DNA from: Bacteroidota bacterium | GTDB lineage: Bacteria > Bacteroidota > Bacteroidia > Flavobacteriales > Flavobacteriaceae | Assembly: GCA_027621505.1 (NCBI GenBank) | Contig: JAQCBK010000014.1 | Location: forward strand, 1-36,242 | DNA: 36,242 nucleotides | Direction: 5' to 3' | Shown here: one piece after another, positions 15,776 through 23,597 of the stretch | Layout: each line of letters opens with the position of its first letter | How positions within the stretch are numbered: the stretch's first letter is position 1 | Position numbers and translations under genes: made by a program | Notes under the pieces: generated by a model | What the model was told of the DNA's origin: nothing | Database searches by the model: none | What the model saw: only the letters and a program-made list of their open reading frames with translations

Positions 15776-16723
15776 CTATTGAATGGACTTTTCGGCAGAA
15801 GCGCCATTGGATTTTCCACTGAACAAAGCCACAAAAAGACTCCCATAAAGTGAATGAACCAAACTGGAGATGGCGGAGGGTATGGCCACTGCAGGATTGA
15901 CGAAGTTTTCTTTGGCCAATACCACTCCCAAACCTGAATTTTGCATTCCCACCTCCACCGAAATCGTTCGGCTTACGGCTTCATCTTTCAGTAAAATTTT
16001 ACTCAAAAAATAACCTAAAAGGAATCCGATCAAATGTAAAATCATGATGGAAAAAATCAATGATAATCCCGAACTGAGAATGATTTCTTTCCCCTGACCG
16101 ATAATACTGGCTACAATTAGTGAAATCAGAATCACTGCCAATGAGGGTGAATAAAACTGAATCTTTTGAGTGTGATGCGTCAATCGTGCATTGAGGAAAA
16201 CACCCAATACAACAGGAACCAAAATCACCTTAAGGGTACTGTAAAACAGCCCCACCGCATTCACGTCTATTTCATTGCCGGAGAGACTGCTGGTCAACAA
16301 AGGGGTCATCACGATGGCTGCCATGGTGGAGAGTGCTGTCAAGCTAACAGAAAGTGCCAAGTTGGAACGCGACAGATATACAATAACATTAGAGGCTGTC
16401 CCTCCAGGACAACTAGAAACCAGGATCAAACCAACAGCAAAAAAAGGGGGTAGATCAAATAAAATACCCAAAAGCCAGCCAAAAAAAGGCATCACAGAAA
16501 ATTGTAACAATAAACCAGTAAGCACCCATTTGGGCGTTTGGGTTACCCGACGAAAATCCTCCAACCTCAGGCTAAGCCCCATTCCTAACATGATGCCCCC
16601 CAAGCCAAGGGTAATCCATTGTCCCGAAAACCATGTAAAAATAGGGGGATGGTACAAGGCCAAGCAAGAGGCTGATAAAACAATCCAAGGAAAAGCCCCT
16701 GGTATGTATCTAAAAATATTCAA
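15776..16723 (-). CDS. Bile acid:sodium symporter (BASS) family transporter
   Basis: A 315-residue inner-membrane protein with nine to ten hydrophobic helices. Family features are GLGGIMLGMGLSL in the second helix, SSCPGGTASNVIVYLSRSNLALSVSLTALSTMAA (the long conserved crossover-helix region) and VEVGMQNSGLGVVLA (the second crossover region). BASS proteins couple sodium entry to uptake of organic anions. In marine bacteria the substrate is more likely a small carboxylate such as pyruvate, pantoate or a keto acid than a bile salt. The start is a TTG at 16723, 3 bases after the upstream stop, with no in-frame ATG close by. Tight spacing indicates an operon with the secreted protein before it. 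Confidence 0.9.
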   Translation of the reverse strand: MNIFRYIPGAFPWIVLSASCLALYHPPIFTWFSGQWITLGLGGIMLGMGLSLRLEDFRRVTQTPKWVLTGLLLQFSVMPFFGWLLGILFDLPPFFAVGLILVSSCPGGTASNVIVYLSRSNLALSVSLTALSTMAAIVMTPLLTSSLSGNEIDVNAVGLFYSTLKVILVPVVLGVFLNARLTHHTQKIQFYSPSLAVILISLIVASIIGQGKEIILSSGLSLIFSIMILHLIGFLLGYFLSKILLKDEAVSRTISVEVGMQNSGLGVVLAKENFVNPAVAIPSAISSLVHSLYGSLFVALFSGKSNGASAEKSIQ

Positions 16724-16726
16724 GGA

Positions 16727-17392
16727 TTATTGTGTTCTGGAAGTCCATATCTCGTGGAATGGATCTCCTTTACTGCTAAAACCCTTGTGATACCAATCCG
16801 CTCCTTTCCTTTGATACTCAAAATCCAATACGATCCCTACTTTATTGTCATCTCTAGAAAAATAATCTATGTTTTCGGTATAGGTTCCATCAGATGCAGT
16901 GTATCTGCCACCGCCTGTTCCATAAAAGGAAAAAGTAGCTGTATCATATGCAATCCATTGGAAATAGCCCGCTACCAATATTTTCATTGTTTTTCTGGGC
17001 CGTTCGGTATCTCTTCTCCGTTCTTGATCTCCCATAACCCGGCCAGCCATCAACCATTTACCATTTAGGGGTAATGCCTTTTCGGAGACCCTCTTCCAAT
17101 GATCTGTTTTTTCAATCACAATATTTTTTAGGCTGTCTTTGGGAAAATTGGAATTGAACTCCAAATCAACCTCCAATTGATCTCCCTTTTTTTGGTAAAA
17201 CCCTCCCACGGTTTTGATAAATTGATTGGAGTTGGTGGTAAATTGTGTTTCTACATAATAAACGTCATCCATCAAAATACGGTGATTGATCGATTGTCCA
17301 TTTTCAAAAGTTTGATAGGAGAAAACTTGTCCCAAGGCAACTTGATGAATGAGAGAGAATAGTGCAAAAAAAGTAAAGATGTTATTTTTCAT
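16727..17392 (-). CDS. Secreted protein of unknown function
   Basis: A 221-residue protein with a Sec signal peptide (about 1-21, ending VALGQ). The mature part is rich in aromatic residues and beta-prone segments: FSYQTFENGQSINHRILMDD, then TVGGFYQKKGDQLEVDLEF, later FYGTGGGRYTASDGTYTENIDYFSRDD. The pattern suggests a small beta-barrel such as a lipocalin-like fold, but I see no definite motif. Flavobacterial relatives are usually listed only as membrane or secreted protein. It heads a minus-strand run with the BASS symporter (3-base gap), SGNH esterase and SET gene, and is divergent from the M16 peptidase pair. Confidence 0.68.
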   Translation of the reverse strand: MKNNIFTFFALFSLIHQVALGQVFSYQTFENGQSINHRILMDDVYYVETQFTTNSNQFIKTVGGFYQKKGDQLEVDLEFNSNFPKDSLKNIVIEKTDHWKRVSEKALPLNGKWLMAGRVMGDQERRRDTERPRKTMKILVAGYFQWIAYDTATFSFYGTGGGRYTASDGTYTENIDYFSRDDNKVGIVLDFEYQRKGADWYHKGFSSKGDPFHEIWTSRTQ

Positions 17393-17406
17393 TATGGGAT
17401 TTTTTA

Positions 17407-17414
17407 TAAGTTTG
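17407..17414 (+). promoter_or_regulatory. -7 promoter element (TAAGTTTG) for the M16 operon
   Basis: TAAGTTTG is an exact TAnnTTTG match, 67 bases before the first M16 peptidase ATG at 17481. No clear -33 TTG is seen. Confidence 0.45.
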
Positions 17415-17480
17415 GAAATTACAAGAGCTCAAACGTCTTTAAATTTATTAAATTGAACTAAATTTAACCTCAATATTTAT

Positions 17481-18812
17481 ATGAAAAAATTTAACCTCAG
17501 CCTTTTCTTCATCCTATGGATGGGCTGTCTGTTCATTTACGGACAGAAAGTAGCTTTTGAAGAATACGATCTCGATAACGGGCTTCATGTGATTCTTCAT
17601 CAAGACAATTCCGTACCCATCGTAACTACCTCCGTATTGTACCATGTGGGTTCAAAAGACGAAAATCCGGAGAGAACTGGTTTTGCTCATTTTTTTGAAC
17701 ACCTTTTGTTTGAAGGGACCCAAAACATTCCCAAAGGAAAATGGTTCAGTCTCGTCACTGGTAATGGTGGTTCCAACAATGCCTACACCACGGATGATTT
17801 TACCTACTACTATGAGAATTTTCCTTCAAACAATCTGAAACTTGGACTTTGGATGGAATCGGAACGTATGCTCCACCCCATCATAGACCAAGGGGGAGTG
17901 GACACCCAAAACGAAGTGGTCAAAGAGGAAAAACGCATGCGTTACGACAACAGTCCCTATGGTAAATGGAACGAGGAGGTAAAGTCCTATTTGTACAAAG
18001 TTCACCCCTACCGCCAGACCACCATCGGTAAAATGGAACATTTGGATGCTGCTACACTGGAGGAATTTATGGCCTTCAACAAAAAATATTATATCCCCAA
18101 CAATGCTGTATTGACTGTGGCTGGAGATATTGACATTCCTCAGACCAAAAAATGGATCGACGATTATTTTGGCCCCATTCCCAAAGGACCAGAAATTGTA
18201 AGAAAATTTCCAAAAGAAAATCCCATCACAGCAACCATCAAGGCAGAAGCCTTTGATCCCAATATTCAAATTCCCGCTATTTTTTTGGCCTACAGAACAC
18301 CAGGGCGAAATTCTAGGGATGCCCGGGTATTGGATGTCATCTCTACCTACCTCAGCCAAGGAAAAAGCTCCAAGCTTTACAAAAAATTGGTGGACGATCA
18401 AAAGATGTCTCTTCAAGTCGCAGCCTTTAATATGAATGATGAGGACTACAGTACCTATGTCATTTTAAGCTTGCCCCTGGGCGAAACCCAGCTTGAAACT
18501 TTGGTTACTGAAATCGATGAGGAGGTCGAAAAAATTCAAAAAGAACTGATCTCCGAAAAAGACTACCAAAAGCTACAAAATCAGTTTGAAAGTGATTTTG
18601 TAAGTTCCAATGCTACCATCGAAGGAGTGGCCAATTCACTGGCGGAATACTATGTTTTTTACGATGGTGACACCAACCTCATCAACAAAGAATTGGATCT
18701 CTACAAATCCATCACCCGTGAGGAGATCAGAACCGTAGCTCAAAAATACCTCAGTCCCAACCAACGATTGGAGTTACGCTATCTCCCCGAACCACAAAAA
18801 GAAGAAAAATGA
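17481..18812 (+). CDS. M16 family zinc metallopeptidase, active subunit
   Basis: A 443-residue protein with a Sec signal peptide (about 1-22, ending IYGQ), so periplasmic or envelope-located. It carries the inverted zinc motif HxxEH as HFFEH (H70, E73, H74), with E150 in VKEEKR as the likely third ligand. The second half-domain (about 250-440) lacks the Arg/Tyr pair that binds substrate backbone in M16 enzymes, having SKLYKKLVDDQKM there. It therefore looks like the catalytic half of a two-chain M16B peptidase of the processing-protease type. The next gene, overlapping by 4 bases (ATGA), supplies the complementary half. The substrate is unknown; peptide clearance is a family-level guess. Confidence 0.92.
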   Translation: MKKFNLSLFFILWMGCLFIYGQKVAFEEYDLDNGLHVILHQDNSVPIVTTSVLYHVGSKDENPERTGFAHFFEHLLFEGTQNIPKGKWFSLVTGNGGSNNAYTTDDFTYYYENFPSNNLKLGLWMESERMLHPIIDQGGVDTQNEVVKEEKRMRYDNSPYGKWNEEVKSYLYKVHPYRQTTIGKMEHLDAATLEEFMAFNKKYYIPNNAVLTVAGDIDIPQTKKWIDDYFGPIPKGPEIVRKFPKENPITATIKAEAFDPNIQIPAIFLAYRTPGRNSRDARVLDVISTYLSQGKSSKLYKKLVDDQKMSLQVAAFNMNDEDYSTYVILSLPLGETQLETLVTEIDEEVEKIQKELISEKDYQKLQNQFESDFVSSNATIEGVANSLAEYYVFYDGDTNLINKELDLYKSITREEIRTVAQKYLSPNQRLELRYLPEPQKEEK

Positions 18813-20878
18813 AAAAAGCCCTAATACTATTGACCAGTGTTGCCTTTTTTGGCCTCACCCAAGCACAAGTGGACCGATCCGTCCAACCTCAGCCAGGGCC
18901 TGCTCCCGAAATTAACTTCGGTACCCCCCAAGAACACCAATTCAAAAACGGGCTGACCTTGATGGTCGTTGAAAATCACAAATTGCCTCAAGTTTCTGTT
19001 TCCCTCAGGGTAGACAATCCCCTTTATGTAGAGGGTGAAAAAAAAGGCTTATCAGGACTCTTGAGCAGTATGATGGGAAAAGGATCAAAAAACATCCCCA
19101 AAGATGATTTTGATGAGGAAGTCGATTTTATGGGAGCAAGTTTAAGTGTAAGTTCAGAAGGAGCCTATGCCAATTCATTAAAACGCTATTTTCCAAGGGT
19201 CTTTGAGATGATGGCCGATGCTACTTTATATCCCGATTTTCTCGCTGACGAATTTCAAAAAGAGGTGGACAAAACCTTAGAGGGTTTAAAAGCTTCTGAA
19301 AAAGATGTTAAAACTGCCGCAAGAAGGGTAGAGAACCTTCTTTCCTATGGCAAAGACCATCCCTTTGGAGAATATGTTTCGGAAGAAAGTATCAATAGGG
19401 TTACCATAGATGACTTGGAAAAATTGTATCAAAAAAACTTCCACGCTCAAAATGCTTATATCACCATCGTAGGAGATATCGATTTTCAAACTGCAAAAAA
19501 ACTCACCCAAAAATATTTTGGCAAATGGGCCAAAGGCACAGTCACCTCTTCGTCTTTTCCCAAGCCAGAAAACGTTTCCCAAACGCAAATTGCCTTTGTT
19601 GAAATGCCCAATGCGGTCCAATCTGAGGTCTCGGTCGTCAGTACTGCCAACTTGGATAGGAACAATCCCGATTATTATGCACTGACCATAGCCAACCAAA
19701 TCTTGGGGGGCGGTGGAGAGGCTCGGCTGTTCCTCAATTTGAGAGAAGACAAGGGCTATACCTATGGTTCTTATTCCCGTTTTGACATCAACCACAAAAC
19801 CAAATCCCGAATGCGGGCTTTTGCTGCAGTGCGCAATGCAGTCACCGATAGTGCTGTGGTAGAATTACTCTATGAAATTGATCGGATGAGTAAAGAAATG
19901 GTGACCGAAGAAGAACTGAAACTGGTCAAAGAAAAATATGCTGGTTCCCTGATCCGTTCCATGGAGGATCCTGAGAACATCGCCAACTTCGCCTACAACA
20001 CCAAGACACAAAATTTACCTCCCAATTTCTACAACAACCTTTTAAAAAATATACAAAAGGTAACAATAGAAGACATCTCCAATGTCTCCAAAAAATACTT
20101 TAACCCCGCTTCAATGCAGGTAGTTGTCACTGGAAAAGGGAGTGATATTTTGACCCCATTGGAAAATGTATCCTTCAATGGCCAAAAGCTAAAAGTGCTT
20201 TATTATGACAAATACGGCAAGCCTACGGACCGACCCGAATTTTCCAAACCCCTGCCAGAGGGCATCACCGCCAAGAGTGTGATGGACGGCTATATCGAAG
20301 CCATTGGCGGAAGGGCAAGACTGGAAGCGATAAAAACCAAGGCCACCATTTCGGAAGCCAGTATGCAAGGAATGACCATACAGGTATCCAACCGGCAAAC
20401 CGCCAAAAAGCAAATGCGGGTGGAGGTGAGCATGATGGGCAATGTCATGCAAAAAATGGTCATCAATTCTTCCAAAGGCTACAATGAAATGCAAGGACAA
20501 AAAATAGAGCTCAAAGGGAAAGAGTTTGAGAATGCGCTCAAGGATGCAGCCTTATTTCCCGAATTGGAAGTAGATCCCAACCAAATCTCTTTAAAAGGTA
20601 TTGCTGTCGTTGACGGTAAAGACGCTTATGAAATTCAGTGGTCGGACAATAAAAGTAATTATTATGCGGTCGATGATTTTCTAAAAATTCAAATGGTTGA
20701 AACCATGGAAATGGGAGGGCAAGTTCAATCCTCTACCACTTCCTTTAGTAATTATAAGGCTGTTGAAGGCATAAGCTTCCCCCATACCGTTCAACAGAAT
20801 ATGGGGCCTCAAAAAATGGATTTTCAAGTAAAATCAATCCTCCTTAACGAACCAATGGAAGACAGTTTGTTTAAATAA
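18809..20878 (+). CDS. M16 family peptidase, non-catalytic partner with C-terminal extension
   Basis: A 689-residue exported protein (signal peptide about 1-20, ending TQAQ). Residues about 35-480 form the two M16 half-domains, but the zinc motif is gone: KGLSGLLSSMMG occupies the HxxEH place (80-91). The Arg/Tyr pair is kept in LREDKGYTYGSY near residue 310, as expected for the partner of a heterodimeric M16B enzyme. Residues about 510-689 form an extra domain absent from short M16 proteins (EAIGGRARLEAIKT, then MVINSSKGYNEMQGQK), resembling the lipoprotein-carrier-like beta domains seen in flavobacterial exported proteins. It is coupled to the catalytic subunit by an ATGA overlap and closed by a terminator at 20894. 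Confidence 0.9.
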   Translation: MKKALILLTSVAFFGLTQAQVDRSVQPQPGPAPEINFGTPQEHQFKNGLTLMVVENHKLPQVSVSLRVDNPLYVEGEKKGLSGLLSSMMGKGSKNIPKDDFDEEVDFMGASLSVSSEGAYANSLKRYFPRVFEMMADATLYPDFLADEFQKEVDKTLEGLKASEKDVKTAARRVENLLSYGKDHPFGEYVSEESINRVTIDDLEKLYQKNFHAQNAYITIVGDIDFQTAKKLTQKYFGKWAKGTVTSSSFPKPENVSQTQIAFVEMPNAVQSEVSVVSTANLDRNNPDYYALTIANQILGGGGEARLFLNLREDKGYTYGSYSRFDINHKTKSRMRAFAAVRNAVTDSAVVELLYEIDRMSKEMVTEEELKLVKEKYAGSLIRSMEDPENIANFAYNTKTQNLPPNFYNNLLKNIQKVTIEDISNVSKKYFNPASMQVVVTGKGSDILTPLENVSFNGQKLKVLYYDKYGKPTDRPEFSKPLPEGITAKSVMDGYIEAIGGRARLEAIKTKATISEASMQGMTIQVSNRQTAKKQMRVEVSMMGNVMQKMVINSSKGYNEMQGQKIELKGKEFENALKDAALFPELEVDPNQISLKGIAVVDGKDAYEIQWSDNKSNYYAVDDFLKIQMVETMEMGGQVQSSTTSFSNYKAVEGISFPHTVQQNMGPQKMDFQVKSILLNEPMEDSLFK

Positions 20879-20893
20879 AATTTCACCCACACT

Positions 20894-20925
20894 AAAAAAA
20901 GCTGTTTTAAAAAACAGCTTTTTTT
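20894..20925 (+). terminator. Intrinsic terminator of the M16 operon
   Basis: A 15-bp perfect stem (20894-20908 with 20911-20925) around a two-base loop, GC core AGCTG, with the 3' arm ending in seven T residues. It starts 15 bases after the stop of the second M16 gene. Confidence 0.85.
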
Positions 20926-20978
20926 ATACCATGAAGTATGAGTTTAGAAGCCACAGAAAATAAATAAGATCAAGATGA

Positions 20979-22121
20979 ATGAATCTATTGTTTGTGGATA
21001 ACATAAAGTACTTATTTCACTTGCTGTTTGTCATGGTGATGCTCCTAACTGCCAGCTTTCCGAGGGTTATATATATTCAAAAAGAGGAAAGACGAAATCA
21101 ATCCGCCGAATGGCAACTGGTATGGGAAGATGATTTTAATACCGGAGGAAAAGTGATACAAAGTCCAGGGACTTTTGACCACGTAGGACACGGATTTTTT
21201 AATCCAACAAATCAAACCACAGCGGGACAAACACTTCACGGAGACCACGCTACGGTTTTCTATCAAATACCAACCCAAGCAAAGAATTTTCCTTTGGTGT
21301 TTTGGCACGGATATGGTCAATCAATGAGAACGTGGCAGACAACGCCAGACGATAGAAAAGTATTCCAATCCATTTTCTTACAAAAGAAATACTCCGTTTA
21401 TTTAGTTGACCAGCCAAGACGTGGACAATCCGGAAGGAGCACTAAACCCATAACAATGTCGGCAAATACTGACGATCAACTTTGGTTTGGGATCTTTAGG
21501 CTTGGCGTTAACAATGATTTTTATCCTGACATTCAATTCTCTAAAGACCCTGAAGCTCTCAATCAATTTTATCGTCAAATCACCCCTGATACAGGCCCAT
21601 TGGATATTGAATTAAATATAAACACAATATCAATATTATTTGACAAGATAGGACCTGGTATATTGGTTACTCACTCTCACAGTGGCGGACAAGGTTGGCT
21701 CACAGCCTTGAGAAATAACAACATAAAGGCTATCGTATGTTTTGAACCAGGGAGCAACTTTGTTTTTCCAGAAAATGAAGTTCCAAATTCAATTCCTTAT
21801 CTTGGTGGAAAACTGTCTGCAAGAGGAGTTACAATGAACGTTTTCAAAAAATTGACTAAAATCCCAATAGTGATCTACTATGGCGACTATATTCCAAGCG
21901 AGAGAGTATTCGACAACCCTGGCCAAGAACAATGGCGTGCTGCCTTGGAAATGGCCAAAAAATGGACAGCCGTTGTTAATAAATATGGTGGAGATGTTAC
22001 TCTTGTCCATTTGCCTGAAAAAGGAATAAAAGGGAATACTCATTTCCCAATGTCAGATTTAAACAATAAAATAATTGCCGATTTAATGCATCAATGGTTA
22101 GAAACTAAAAACTTAAATTAA
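20979..22121 (+). CDS. Secreted alpha/beta hydrolase with GH16-like N-terminal stub
   Basis: A 380-residue exported protein. Its hydrophobic N-terminus (residues 10-30) acts as a signal peptide or anchor. From about residue 55 it is an alpha/beta hydrolase: PGTF, TLHGDHATVFYQIP, oxyanion region VFWHGYGQS (107-115), DQPRRGQSGRS (144-153), nucleophile elbow SHSGG (S235), possible acid E256 and His in GNTHFPMSD near 350. The elbow has Ser in place of the first Gly, which still fits small-x-Ser-x-small. Residues 41-54 (SAEWQLVWEDDFNT) resemble the start of GH16 laminarinase-type glycosidases and not this hydrolase family, so the N-terminus may be chimeric. Substrate unknown. The secreted cupin follows with no gap. 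Confidence 0.8.
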   Translation: MNLLFVDNIKYLFHLLFVMVMLLTASFPRVIYIQKEERRNQSAEWQLVWEDDFNTGGKVIQSPGTFDHVGHGFFNPTNQTTAGQTLHGDHATVFYQIPTQAKNFPLVFWHGYGQSMRTWQTTPDDRKVFQSIFLQKKYSVYLVDQPRRGQSGRSTKPITMSANTDDQLWFGIFRLGVNNDFYPDIQFSKDPEALNQFYRQITPDTGPLDIELNINTISILFDKIGPGILVTHSHSGGQGWLTALRNNNIKAIVCFEPGSNFVFPENEVPNSIPYLGGKLSARGVTMNVFKKLTKIPIVIYYGDYIPSERVFDNPGQEQWRAALEMAKKWTAVVNKYGGDVTLVHLPEKGIKGNTHFPMSDLNNKIIADLMHQWLETKNLN

Positions 22122-22598
22122 ATGAAATATTCCGTTTTATTATGGCTAATACTCGTCTCATTGTCAGTATTTTCTCAAAATTCCGACTATAAAGTGTCTT
22201 CATACCTAACAGAAGGGACTAAAGCGCCCAATACGCATTACATCGGAGAAGCTTGGTTGAATGCGATTATCCACAACGATGCTGAATTGGGTTATAATAT
22301 CACTAAAGCAACTTTTAAAGCCAACGCTACCTTGGATTGGCACAAACACGGTTCTGTACAAGTGTTAATAGTTGTAGATGGACAAGCCTATTATCAGGAG
22401 AGAGGAAAAGAACCCATAATTCTGAAAAAAGGGGATGTGATTCAATGCAAAAAGAATACGGAACACTGGCATTCATCAACCAAAGTTAGTGATGTTACCT
22501 ATTTGGCTTTATATGGTGGCGGACAACCAACGACTTGGACTGAAGTAGTTACACAAGAATATTACGATGAAGTTGCCGAAAAACTAAAAAATAATTGA
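22122..22598 (+). CDS. Secreted cupin-domain protein
   Basis: A 158-residue protein with a Sec signal peptide (about 1-18, ending SVFSQ) and one small cupin barrel. Metal-site residues are in LDWHKHGSVQVLIVVDGQAYYQ (His-x-His then Gln where many cupins have Glu) and NTEHWHSS (His). Exported single-domain cupins of this type are often linked to carbohydrate or quinone-related oxidation and to carboxymuconolactone decarboxylase-like genes, but the function here is unknown. The ATG follows the hydrolase stop directly (TAAATG), so the two are almost surely one transcript and may act on the same compound outside the cytoplasm. Confidence 0.82.
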   Translation: MKYSVLLWLILVSLSVFSQNSDYKVSSYLTEGTKAPNTHYIGEAWLNAIIHNDAELGYNITKATFKANATLDWHKHGSVQVLIVVDGQAYYQERGKEPIILKKGDVIQCKKNTEHWHSSTKVSDVTYLALYGGGQPTTWTEVVTQEYYDEVAEKLKNN

Positions 22599-22656
22599 CC
22601 TTATAAAACCTATGTAGAGAATCGAAAAGCTGTTGCTCCATCACCTTAATTAGTAT

Positions 22657-22664
22657 TATCTTTA
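22657..22664 (+). promoter_or_regulatory. Possible promoter for the metal-binding lipoprotein gene
   Basis: TATCTTTA differs from TAnnTTTG at the last base and has a TTG at 22633-22635, 21 bases upstream, near the usual -33 spacing. It ends 4 bases before the ATG at 22669, so the start site would lie very close to the start codon. Confidence 0.3.
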
Positions 22665-22668
22665 ACCT

Positions 22669-23034
22669 ATGAAAAAACCACTAAACCTATTGCTGTTGAT
22701 CGGATTGGTTGTTTTCGCCGCCTGTAAAAACAATACAAGTCCGAAAACCGTTACGGTGGCAAGCAGTGCCGCCAAGACCATTGAGACTTCTTTCCAAAAA
22801 GCCCAGCCCATGACCATGAGTATCGAAGGCATGGTATGCGCTATGGGTTGTGCCGCAGTGATTGAAAAAAATCTTAACAAAACCGCAGGTATCAAAGAAG
22901 CCCAAGTTGATTTTGAAACCAAAAAAGCAACCCTAATTTTTGATGCGGCCCTACTCAGTCCCAAAGAAGTGACTCAGGTCGTCCTCAATACTGGAGACGC
23001 TTATACGGTTACAGACTTTAAACTGTTGGACTAA
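22669..23034 (+). CDS. Lipoprotein with a heavy-metal-associated domain
   Basis: A 121-residue protein with a lipoprotein signal (LLLLIGLVVFAAC, lipidated C19). After a Ser/Thr/Lys-rich linker, residues about 48-118 form a heavy-metal-associated (HMA) ferredoxin-like fold: MSIEGMVCAMGCAAVIEKNLNK, then GIKEAQVDFETKKATLIFD. The two Cys are C57 and C61, a CxxxC spacing in place of the usual CxxC of copper chaperones, which could change metal choice or geometry. Its place at the outer face of a membrane suggests metal capture or delivery in the periplasm. It ends in a 4-base stop-to-stop overlap with the convergent gldD gene. Confidence 0.85.
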   Translation: MKKPLNLLLLIGLVVFAACKNNTSPKTVTVASSAAKTIETSFQKAQPMTMSIEGMVCAMGCAAVIEKNLNKTAGIKEAQVDFETKKATLIFDAALLSPKEVTQVVLNTGDAYTVTDFKLLD

Positions 23035-23597
23035 TTTTTCCAGCGCAAGCTTTCCATTAAGTGAACCACGTCTCGCTCTATGTATTTTGCGGCAGGCATG
23101 ATGGAATCGTAATTGGGGCGGGAATAGAAATAGAGTGAACCCATCAAAAAATGATCGGTGGAATCGGTGAGGAAAAATTGCAACTGAGAGGCAGCATTCC
23201 CCACCACCGAAAATAGCGTCCCATACACTCTTTTCTCAGGAGCCATAAAAACCCTTTCTGGGATTTCCTCCGCCTTGATCATGTGTTTTCCCGGTAATTG
23301 ATAGGCATCATTGAGTAGGGAATCAATATTTTCATCAACCGCCACATAGGATAAATACAAAGTGGCTTTCATTTTGGGGTAATACAAATCGGGGGCTGTT
23401 TGGGTTAGGCCTTTCAATCTTGCACTGCTGTTGTACTCGAATGTAAAGGGAAAGCTCGGTAAAATTGGTGTGTAGGAAGGGTCGGGATAATCGAGTCGTA
23501 ACAGGGCTTTGGGTTTGGGCTGTTGTAAACTTTCGCAACCCACCCCAATAATGGCCCAGAGAATATAAACTACTTTGATAGGACGGCTTCGCCTCAT
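23031..23597 (-). CDS. gldD: Gliding motility lipoprotein GldD
   Basis: A 188-residue lipoprotein (signal to about residue 20, lipobox GVGC). It matches GldD in length, in the KPKALLRLDYPDPSY opening and in the C-terminal block with LYFYSRPNYDSIMPAAKYIERDVVHLMESLRW. In Flavobacterium johnsoniae GldD is needed for gliding and for function of the motility/type IX secretion machinery, though its biochemical job is unclear. Its ATG overlaps the gldE stop by 4 bases (ATGA). The mutY-ssb-gldE-gldD order is conserved among flavobacteria and supports the call. Presence of gldD does not by itself prove the strain glides, because non-gliding relatives also keep it. Confidence 0.93.
   Translation of the reverse strand: MRRSRPIKVVYILWAIIGVGCESLQQPKPKALLRLDYPDPSYTPILPSFPFTFEYNSSARLKGLTQTAPDLYYPKMKATLYLSYVAVDENIDSLLNDAYQLPGKHMIKAEEIPERVFMAPEKRVYGTLFSVVGNAASQLQFFLTDSTDHFLMGSLYFYSRPNYDSIMPAAKYIERDVVHLMESLRWKN

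Noticed and set aside
16275-16790. Plus-strand frame of 171 codons
   Set aside because: It is antisense to the BASS symporter and the secreted protein, with no motif.
17826-18416. Minus-strand frame of 196 codons
   Set aside because: It is antisense to the well-supported M16 peptidase and shows no domain.
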